Origin: Candidatus Pelagibacter sp. TMED106
GTDB lineage: Bacteria; Pseudomonadota; Alphaproteobacteria; Pelagibacterales; Pelagibacteraceae
Length of the DNA: 6,343 nucleotides
Direction of reading: 5' to 3'
NCBI GenBank assembly: GCA_002170275.2
Contig: NHFH02000005.1
Span: 1-6,343, forward strand
In this document: piece by piece, positions 1-5,572 of the stretch
How positions within the stretch are numbered: the first letter of the stretch is position 1
How the letters are laid out: the number at the start of each line of letters is the position of its first letter
Program-made: the position numbers and the translations under genes
The notes under the pieces: generated by a model
Seen by the model: only the letters and a program-made list of their open reading frames with translations
Told to the model about the DNA's origin: nothing
Database searches by the model: none

Positions 1-1835
1 CTAATGAAAAATTAGAAATTTTTACAACTAGGCAAGACACTATTTTTGGTGCAACTTTTTGTGCAATTTCACCTAATCATCCATTTGCAGAATCTCTATC
101 TCAAAACAATAAATCAATTAAGGATTTTATTACAGAATGCCAGAAGAAAGGTTTTAGTGAAGAAACATTAGCCAAAGAAGATAAAGAAGGTGTTTTTACA
201 AATCATTTTATCAAACATCCTCTTAAAGAAGATACCTTTTTACCAATTTACGTAGCTAACTTTATATTAATGGATTATGGAACCGGTGCTATTTATGGAT
301 GCCCAGCACATGACCAAAGAGATTTAGATTTTGCTATTAAATATAAATTAAAAGTTATACCTGTAGTCAAGCCAAAAGATAAAAATGATAATTTTCAAAT
401 TAAAAAGGAAGCTTATACAGGACCAGGTATAATATTCAATTCTGAATTCCTAAATGGCTTAAAAGTTCCAAATGAGTCTATCGATGAAACTATAAAAATT
501 TTAGAAAAAAAAAAATTAGGAAAAAAAAAAATAAACTTTAGGTTAAAAGATTGGGGCATTTCTCGTCAAAGATATTGGGGCTGCCCAATCCCTATTGCAT
601 ATAACAAAAATGGAGAAATTATAAAAGTTCCAAAAGAAAATTTACCCATAAAATTGCCCGAACAAATTAATTTAAACGTATCAGGTAACCCTCTAGACCA
701 TCAAAATGATTGGAAAAAAATTAAGATTAATGGTGAAGAATGTACCTTAGAAACAGACACTCTTGATACTTTTGTAGACTCTTCATGGTATTTCTTAAGA
801 TTTTGTTCACCTAAAAATAATTATTATGGATTTGATTATGATGAAATTAATTATTGGATGCCCGTAGATCAATACATTGGAGGTGTAGAACATGCAATTT
901 TACACTTATTATATTCAAGGTTTTTTATGAAAGCTATAGGATTTCAAAATTCAAAATTTATTCATAACGAACCTTTTAAAGGATTATTTACTCAGGGTAT
1001 GGTCTGTCATCAAACTTTTAAAAATGATAAAAATGAATGGATAAATCCTGATGATGTTGAAAGTAATGATGGTAAAAATTTTTTCATAAAAAATAATCCA
1101 AATTTAAAAGTAACAGTTGGACCTTCAGAATCTATGTCAAAATCAAAAAAAAATACAATTGATCCAGCTAAAATAATTAATAATTATGGTGCAGATGCTG
1201 TAAGATTATTCATTTTATCTGATAGCCCACCTGAAAAAGACGTGCAATGGTCTGAGCAAGGAATGATTTCTTCATATAAGTTTTTGCAAAAATTTTGGAC
1301 TTTACATTTAGAAATTATAAAAAAAATAAAAGAAAATAAAAATGTAACTGGAGTAAATGATGAAAACTTTTCAAAATTTATTAATCAAACACTTAAAAAA
1401 ATTGAAAAAAATTTAAGTAATTTTCAATATAATGTCATAATTGCGAATTTTTATGAAACTTATAATTTTATAAGTAAAGCGATTAAAAAAGAAATGAGCT
1501 CTGATATTTTAAAAGATAATTATTTAAAGATTATAAAAATCATGACACCAGTAGTTCCTCATTTTTCCTCTCAATGTTTGGAAGATTTAAATTGTTACGA
1601 AAAAGAATTAATTTGGCCTATAATAGATGAAAAGTTTCTAAAGAATGATGAAATAACTATTGTAATTCAAATAAATGGAAAAAAAAGATCACTAATTAAT
1701 GTAAAAACGGGTTTAGATGAAAATGAAATTTTAACAATTACTAAAAATGATGAAGTTGTTAAAAAATATCTAGACAATAAAAAAATAAAAAAAAATATTT
1801 ATGTAAAGGATAAACTCATAAACTTAATAGTATAA
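1..1835 (+). CDS. leuS: Leucyl-tRNA synthetase, C-terminal 610 residues (5' end outside window)
   Basis: Class I synthetase that attaches leucine to tRNA-Leu in the cytoplasm and hydrolyses mischarged products. The frame is open from the first complete codon at 3 with no stop upstream. The ATG at 270 is internal, because clear LeuRS sequence precedes it. Visible in order: the editing (CP1) domain threonine-rich motif TTRQDTIFG (nt 24-50) and its GTGAIYGCPAHDQRD element (about 279-323); the return to the catalytic core with DWGISRQRYWG (about 549-581); TDTLDTFVDSSWYF (about 753-794); the KMSKS-loop equivalent SMSKS (1131-1145); the helical anticodon-binding region; and the C-terminal domain with INGKKR and a hydrophobic LINLIV end. 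Compared with about 860 residues in E. coli, roughly 240-250 N-terminal residues, including the HIGH motif, are missing only because of the window edge. The insert before TDTLDTF has a single Cys and no CxxC zinc pair. The TAA stop shares its last base with the lptE ATG. Confidence 0.97.
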   Translation, partial: NEKLEIFTTRQDTIFGATFCAISPNHPFAESLSQNNKSIKDFITECQKKGFSEETLAKEDKEGVFTNHFIKHPLKEDTFLPIYVANFILMDYGTGAIYGCPAHDQRDLDFAIKYKLKVIPVVKPKDKNDNFQIKKEAYTGPGIIFNSEFLNGLKVPNESIDETIKILEKKKLGKKKINFRLKDWGISRQRYWGCPIPIAYNKNGEIIKVPKENLPIKLPEQINLNVSGNPLDHQNDWKKIKINGEECTLETDTLDTFVDSSWYFLRFCSPKNNYYGFDYDEINYWMPVDQYIGGVEHAILHLLYSRFFMKAIGFQNSKFIHNEPFKGLFTQGMVCHQTFKNDKNEWINPDDVESNDGKNFFIKNNPNLKVTVGPSESMSKSKKNTIDPAKIINNYGADAVRLFILSDSPPEKDVQWSEQGMISSYKFLQKFWTLHLEIIKKIKENKNVTGVNDENFSKFINQTLKKIEKNLSNFQYNVIIANFYETYNFISKAIKKEMSSDILKDNYLKIIKIMTPVVPHFSSQCLEDLNCYEKELIWPIIDEKFLKNDEITIVIQINGKKRSLINVKTGLDENEILTITKNDEVVKKYLDNKKIKKNIYVKDKLINLIV

Positions 1836-2278
1836 TGAAAAATATAATTCTTACTTTACTTCTTTTTTTAACTTCATGTGGCTACAACCCTATTTTTTTA
1901 AATAATCAGGTTAATTTTGCAATTAATGAAATTAAATTAGAAAATAAAAATCAAATATCATACAAAATCAAAAATAGTTTAAATAAGTATGTCAATTTAT
2001 CAAAAAAACCAAGAGCTATAGATATTGAAATTGCAAGCAACAGGGATATAAAAATAACTTCAAAAGATCAAAAAGGAAATGCGAAAACTTTTGATTTAAT
2101 AATTAGTGTAATAATAATAATTACTGAAAATAATATAAATACCGAAAAAGAATTTAAACGAAGTTTTTCATACCAAACAAAATCTAATAAATTTGAATTA
2201 AAAAATTATGAAAATACTATTCAAGATAACTTAACTAATAAAATTATTTTAGATATCGACAAATTTCTTATGAAATAA
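1835..2278 (+). CDS. lptE: LPS-assembly lipoprotein LptE
   Basis: Small predicted outer-membrane lipoprotein, 147 aa. It starts with a lipoprotein signal peptide: Lys2, a hydrophobic stretch at about 4-12, then lipobox LTSC with the lipidated Cys at 15, followed by GYNPIF, which resembles the CGY/F-x-P start of LptE proteins. The mature part is a small alpha/beta protein with a conserved-looking KGNAKTFDLIISV strand region (about 80-92) and a C-terminal YENTIQDNLTNKIILDI helix. LptE plugs the LptD barrel and helps place LPS in the outer leaflet; that role is known for the family. The name rests on the lipobox, size, C-terminal pattern and position between leuS and holA, an arrangement common in alphaproteobacteria. 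The sequence itself is poorly conserved. The ATG overlaps the leuS stop by 1 nt (TAATG) and has no clear Shine-Dalgarno, which suggests translational coupling. An unassigned small lipoprotein is the main alternative. Confidence 0.85.
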   Translation: MKNIILTLLLFLTSCGYNPIFLNNQVNFAINEIKLENKNQISYKIKNSLNKYVNLSKKPRAIDIEIASNRDIKITSKDQKGNAKTFDLIISVIIIITENNINTEKEFKRSFSYQTKSNKFELKNYENTIQDNLTNKIILDIDKFLMK

Positions 2279-2282
2279 AAAG

Positions 2283-3278
2283 ATGATTTTAAAAACATTT
2301 GAACTCGAAAAAAAAAATATTAAAATAAAAAACTTTTTCTTATTTTATGGAGAGAATCAAGGCCTTAAGAACGAAATAATAGAAAAAAAATTTAAAACTC
2401 AATATCCAGGAAAAGTATTTAATTATGAAGAAAATGAAATTTTAAATAATAAAGAAGTTTTCTTTGAAAATATTTTGACGAAATCTTTTTTTGAAAATGA
2501 AAAACTTATTATAATTAATAGAGCAACAGATAAATTTGAAAGTATAGCTGTAGAAATAATTGAAAAAAAAATTGAAGACTTACTTTTAATAGTCAATGCA
2601 AATAATTTAGAAAAAAAATCAAAACTAAGATCTTTTTTTGAAAAAAATAAAGAAACAATTTGTGTTCCTTTTTATGAAGATAATAATCAAACCCTTCAAA
2701 GTTTAGCCAGCAAATTTTTTAAAGAAAACAAACTGCCAATTTCACCTCAAGCAATAAATATTATTGTAGAAAGATGTAGAGGAGATAGACAAAATCTAAA
2801 AAATGAACTTGAAAAAATAAAAAATTTCATAAAAGATAAAAAAAAAATTGAAATCGAAGATCTACTTAAACTAACAAATTTAGCTGAAAATTATAATGTT
2901 TCTGAACTAATTGATAGCTGTTTATGCAAAAATAAAAAGAAAACAATAAATATCTTAAATGAAAATAATTTTTCTTTAGAGGATTGTATACTTATAACTA
3001 GAACCTTTTTAATTAAATCTAAAAGATTATTAAAATTATGTAAAGAATTGACTGATAAAAATAGCGCTGATACTGTTATCTCATCTTTCAAACCACCAAT
3101 ATTCTGGAAAGACAAAGAAATAGTTAAACAACAAATGCATATTTGGAACTACAAAAGTACAGAAAATTTAATATATAAAATTAATGAAATTGAATTAATA
3201 ATAAAAAAAAATTCTTATAATTCTGTAAATATTCTATCTGACTTTATTATTGAACAATCATCAGTAACTAATAATTAG
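2283..3278 (+). CDS. holA: DNA polymerase III, delta subunit (clamp loader)
   Basis: Delta subunit of the clamp-loader complex, 331 aa (E. coli 343), which binds and opens the beta sliding clamp. The N-terminal domain begins with the strand FFLFYGENQGLKNEI (about 18-32), the YGxxxxL pattern of delta. ILTKSFFENEKLIII (about 64-78) matches the beta-contact region, where SFF at 68-70 corresponds to the Leu-Phe wedge of E. coli delta. The degenerate AAA+ part continues through LEKKSKLRSFFEK (about 109-121). Domain II carries the best delta signature, RGDR followed by NLKNELEKI (166-179). No Walker A motif is seen, as expected for delta, which does not hydrolyse ATP. The start is 4 nt after the lptE stop with only an A-rich AAAAAG before it. 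A 10-A tract (2308-2317) lies close to the start. The 3' end overlaps the end of the convergent parB by 11 nt. Confidence 0.93.
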   Translation: MILKTFELEKKNIKIKNFFLFYGENQGLKNEIIEKKFKTQYPGKVFNYEENEILNNKEVFFENILTKSFFENEKLIIINRATDKFESIAVEIIEKKIEDLLLIVNANNLEKKSKLRSFFEKNKETICVPFYEDNNQTLQSLASKFFKENKLPISPQAINIIVERCRGDRQNLKNELEKIKNFIKDKKKIEIEDLLKLTNLAENYNVSELIDSCLCKNKKKTINILNENNFSLEDCILITRTFLIKSKRLLKLCKELTDKNSADTVISSFKPPIFWKDKEIVKQQMHIWNYKSTENLIYKINEIELIIKKNSYNSVNILSDFIIEQSSVTNN

Positions 3279-3280
3279 TT
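3266..3280. terminator. Possible weak terminator at the convergent operon ends
   Basis: AACTAATAATTAGTT is a perfect inverted repeat (7-nt arms, or 6 bp with a 3-nt loop) that contains both the holA TAG and, on the other strand, the parB TAG. On the + strand it is followed by a T-rich but interrupted tail (TTAATTATTTC); on the - strand there is no U-tract. The stem has one G-C pair, so it would be a weak intrinsic terminator at best. No stronger terminator is visible near either operon end. Confidence 0.2.
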
Positions 3281-4116
3281 TTAATTATTTCTATAATCTT
3301 ATTTAATTGATCTATATCTTTATATTCAAAAATAATTTTTCCAGAATTGTTTTTTTTATTATTAATAGATACATTTAATCCAATTTTATTTGTAATTGAT
3401 TCTTCTAATGATTGTAAATTTATGTCTTTAGATTTTTTATAAGATTGTTTTTTTAATTTGAAAATTTTTACGAATTTTTCCGATTGTCTAACTGAAAGAT
3501 TCTTTTCTATTATTTTATTAGCTACAAATGCTGCATTTTCTAATCCTACTAATATTTTTGCATGCCCCGCTGATAATTTTTTACCCTCTATTAAGCTTAA
3601 AACTTCGCTTGGTAATGATAATAGACGAATACTATTAGTAATATGACTCCTACTTTTTCCTATAAATTTTGCCACTTTTTCTTGATCATAAGAAAAATCA
3701 TTTATTAATCTTTGATATCCTTGAGCTTCCTCTAAAGCATTTAAATCGTTTCTTTGAACATTTTCTACTATAGCAAACTCTAATGATTTTAAATCATCAG
3801 CTTCAGTAACTACAACAGGTACTTCATGTAATCCTGCTTTTTGGGCAGCTAACCACCTTCTCTCACCTGCTATTATTTCAAATTTAGATCTTTCATCATT
3901 AGAGTGTCTAACAATAATTGGCTGTATAATTCCTCTTTCTTTAATAGAATTTGTAAGTTCATTCATATTTTCTTCATCAAATATTTTTCTCGGTTGATAT
4001 TTATTTGGACTTAACTCGCTTATTGATAGTTTATTTATATTTGTTTCAACTTTTGACTCTCCAATTAAAGATGAAAGTCCCCTACCCAAGCCTTTTTTTA
4101 TTTTATTAGAATCCAT
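3268..4116 (-). CDS. parB: Chromosome partitioning protein ParB (CTP-dependent parS-binding clamp)
   Basis: Centromere-binding protein, 282 aa, of typical chromosomal ParB length. The basic N-terminal KKGLGRGLSSLIG (7-19) is the ParA-stimulating peptide. The CTP-binding domain follows: QPRK (41-44), AGERRWLA (83-90) and ENVQRNDLN (118-126), the three conserved motifs that contact or hydrolyse CTP in characterised ParBs. A helix-turn-helix covers about 143-169, with GKSRSHITNSIRLLSLP as parS-recognition region, and LSAGHAKIL (181-189) sits just after it. A Lys/Asn-rich linker (about 217-260) leads to a short C-terminal dimerisation domain ending IIEIIKTNY. Leu89 replaces the Arg usual in GERRWRA. 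The ATG overlaps the parA TAA by 1 nt and is preceded by a GGGAG Shine-Dalgarno-like sequence inside parA. ParB should load at parS, here within rsmG, slide and recruit SMC. It is last in its operon and overlaps holA tail to tail. Confidence 0.97.
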   Translation of the reverse strand: MDSNKIKKGLGRGLSSLIGESKVETNINKLSISELSPNKYQPRKIFDEENMNELTNSIKERGIIQPIIVRHSNDERSKFEIIAGERRWLAAQKAGLHEVPVVVTEADDLKSLEFAIVENVQRNDLNALEEAQGYQRLINDFSYDQEKVAKFIGKSRSHITNSIRLLSLPSEVLSLIEGKKLSAGHAKILVGLENAAFVANKIIEKNLSVRQSEKFVKIFKLKKQSYKKSKDINLQSLEESITNKIGLNVSINNKKNNSGKIIFEYKDIDQLNKIIEIIKTNY

Positions 4117-4910
4117 TATGCTGCACTCCCAAATGTTTTTTCTTGATTGATAAATTCATCTGTAAAGTTGAAATATGATTTACTACCAGGACATGACTTA
4201 TCGTATATTAGGACTGGAACACCATGGGAAGGAGCTTCGGATAATCTTACATTTCTTGGTATTACAGTTGTATAGACTTTTTCATTAAAATAATCTCTTG
4301 CCTCTTTTTCTACTTGAGAAGAAAGTTTATTTCTTTTATCATACATAGTTAAAAGGATTCCTCTTATGTTTAGTTCAGGGTTTAAATTTACTTTAATTCT
4401 TTCAATAGTTTTCATAAGTTGAGTTAGACCTTCTAATGCAAAGAATTCTGTTTGCAGTGGTACAATTAATGAGTTAGATGTAACCAGAGCCATCACGGTC
4501 AAAAGACTTAAAGATGGAGGACAATCTATAAGAATATAGTCATAGTCTGGTCTAGAATCGTTTAAAAACAGGCCTAATTTAGACTTTAACATGAATGCTC
4601 TATTGTTATCACTAGCTGTTTCAACCTCTAGTCCTGATAAATCTACATTAGATGTTATTATTTCTAAATTTTTAAAAGTAGTTTTTTTTATTACTTCAGA
4701 AATATTTTTCGTTCCATTTAAAACTCCATAAATTGTTTTACTTGAATCATCCGTATTTGATAATCCTAGTCCGGTAGTTGCATTTCCTTGCGGATCTAGG
4801 TCAATTACTAAAATTTTTTTTTCTTGCTGACATAAACCTGCTGCAAGATTTATTACAGTGGTTGTTTTTCCTACTCCACCCTTTTGATTTATGACTGAGA
4901 TTATCTGCAT
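4116..4910 (-). CDS. parA: Chromosome partitioning ATPase ParA (Soj/MinD superfamily)
   Basis: Deviant Walker A ATPase, 264 aa, with no extra N-terminal DNA-binding domain, so the short chromosomal type. KGGVGKTT (10-17) is the deviant P-loop with signature Lys10 and catalytic-site Lys15. VIDLDPQGNATTGLG (35-49) is the A' motif, YDYILIDCPPSLSLLT (123-138) the Walker B region, and PLQTEFFALEGL (151-162) a conserved ParA segment. VIPRNVRLSEAPSHGVPVLIYD (216-237) is the very conserved C-terminal signature. ATP-bound ParA dimers coat DNA non-specifically and are released by ParB, which pulls the parS complex towards a pole; this is family knowledge. The ATG follows directly after the rsmG stop (TAAATG, no gap) with no Shine-Dalgarno, so it probably depends on coupling to rsmG. 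Its stop overlaps parB by 1 nt. All key residues are intact. Confidence 0.98.
   Translation of the reverse strand: MQIISVINQKGGVGKTTTVINLAAGLCQQEKKILVIDLDPQGNATTGLGLSNTDDSSKTIYGVLNGTKNISEVIKKTTFKNLEIITSNVDLSGLEVETASDNNRAFMLKSKLGLFLNDSRPDYDYILIDCPPSLSLLTVMALVTSNSLIVPLQTEFFALEGLTQLMKTIERIKVNLNPELNIRGILLTMYDKRNKLSSQVEKEARDYFNEKVYTTVIPRNVRLSEAPSHGVPVLIYDKSCPGSKSYFNFTDEFINQEKTFGSAA
4126..4130 (-). promoter_or_regulatory. Ribosome binding site for parB within the parA 3' end
   Basis: Read on the - strand, GGGAG stands 9 nt before the parB ATG, inside the last codons of parA (the Gly-Ser near its C-terminus). G-rich stretches are rare here, and the other starts (lptE, parA, rsmG) have no recognisable Shine-Dalgarno, so parB may recruit ribosomes independently as well as by coupling to parA. 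Functional use is inferred. Confidence 0.5.
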
Positions 4911-5555
4911 TTAATTTATTTTTTTTCGAATATTTTTTATCTTTATTAAAAAAGAATCCTCATTAGTTAAACTTTTTTTTTCTCTGTAATCAAACTCCCA
5001 TTCTTGTAAGACATCTTTTAAAATTTTTTTTCCACTCTTTCCCATAAATAAAATTAAATTTTCATAATGATTAAAATTTTCATGAACTAATTTTAAGATT
5101 ATGGGTAGCGGTTTAAATGCTCTTGATATTATGTTTTCAGATTTAAGTTTTTTAATTTCAAAAATATCTTTTTGTAGAACTTCAGTATTTAAATTAAGTT
5201 TTTCAGAAACTTCCTCTAAAAATACGCTTTTGTGGTAGCTTTTTTCAAATAATTTAATTTTCATTTTTTTATTTAGATTTTTAATCATAATCGCTAATAC
5301 TATGCCAGGAAAACCGGCTCCTGCTCCTAAATCACAGGTTGTATTAGTATTTAAGTCAATAAAATCAACTATTTGCGCAGAATCTATTATATGTCGATCT
5401 CTAATAATGTTATTTTTAGAGGTTTTTTTACTTATTATATTTATTTCATGATTTTTCTCTTGAATCATGCTTATATAACGCTCAAAGTCTAAACACGTTT
5501 CACGTGAAACATTTAGATGATTAATTATGTTATATTTGTCTAAAATTTCATCCAT
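4911..5555 (-). CDS. rsmG: 16S rRNA (guanine-527-N7)-methyltransferase RsmG (GidB)
   Basis: S-adenosylmethionine-dependent methyltransferase, 214 aa (E. coli 207), that makes m7G527 in the 530 loop of 16S rRNA in the small subunit. The N-terminal helical part contains NVSRET (15-20), NxEINIISKKT (about 35-45) and RHIIDSAQIV (about 54-63), matching the family's N-LT...HIxDSL pattern. The Rossmann glycine motif is CDLGAGAGFPGIVLAI (74-89). KLFEKSYHKSVFL (101-113) follows as the next SAM-side strand, and SRAF (144-147) with MGKSGKK (171-177) are the late conserved elements. The ATG shares one base with the mnmG stop. The nearest methionine is the annotated one, and starting later would remove conserved residues. 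Codons 16-20 lie on the parS palindrome, so this stretch of protein and the centromere share sequence. No frameshift or missing motif is seen. Confidence 0.96.
   Translation of the reverse strand: MDEILDKYNIINHLNVSRETCLDFERYISMIQEKNHEINIISKKTSKNNIIRDRHIIDSAQIVDFIDLNTNTTCDLGAGAGFPGIVLAIMIKNLNKKMKIKLFEKSYHKSVFLEEVSEKLNLNTEVLQKDIFEIKKLKSENIISRAFKPLPIILKLVHENFNHYENLILFMGKSGKKILKDVLQEWEFDYREKKSLTNEDSFLIKIKNIRKKIN
5497..5510. other. parS: parS centromere site inside rsmG
   Basis: A perfect 14-bp palindrome, GTTTCACGTGAAAC. It is the core of the bacterial parS consensus (TGTTTCACGTGAAACA). With flanks, CGTTTCACGTGAAACA at 5496-5511 differs from the 16-mer only in the outermost base of one side. It lies in codons 16-20 of rsmG, about 590 bp upstream of the parA start and about 1.4 kb upstream of parB. 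It is the only CACGTG-centred site I see in the window. Known role: loading site for CTP-bound ParB, which then spreads over the flanking DNA. The site is clear from sequence; occupancy is inferred. Confidence 0.93.
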
Positions 5556-5572
5556 TAAGCTATTTGCTTAAT
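5554..5572 (-). promoter_or_regulatory. Inverted repeat over the mnmG stop / rsmG start
   Basis: The 7-nt arms ATTAAGC and GCTTAAT are perfectly complementary around a 5-nt loop. In the - strand transcript the hairpin would cover the last codons of mnmG, its UAA stop and the first two bases of the rsmG AUG. A ribosome finishing mnmG would melt it, so a coupling role is possible. The stem has only two G-C pairs, and such repeats can arise by chance in AT-rich DNA. Confidence 0.3.

Noticed and set aside
270..1835. Taking the ATG at 270 as the start of leuS
   Set aside because: The same frame is open to the window edge and codons 3-269 encode editing-domain sequence (TTRQDTIFG and onward), so the gene starts outside the window.
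2891..3115. 74-codon open frame on the - strand inside holA
   Set aside because: Antisense to a conserved part of holA, Phe/Leu/Ser-rich composition typical of the reverse of Lys/Asn-rich coding DNA, and no recognisable domain or start signal.
1835..3278. lptE as a novel small lipoprotein of unknown function
   Set aside because: The lipobox with a CGYNP-type mature start, the length, the C-terminal pattern and the leuS-lptE-holA order all fit alphaproteobacterial LptE, so novelty is not supported.
3458..3646. 62-codon open frame on the + strand inside parB
   Set aside because: Antisense to the well-conserved parB gene, no recognisable domain, and random-looking sequence.
5497..5510. Reading the CACGTG palindrome as a repressor operator or the rsmG promoter region
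   Set aside because: The whole 14-bp match to the parS core, next to parAB, explains it better than a generic palindromic operator; ParB-mediated repression remains possible but secondary.
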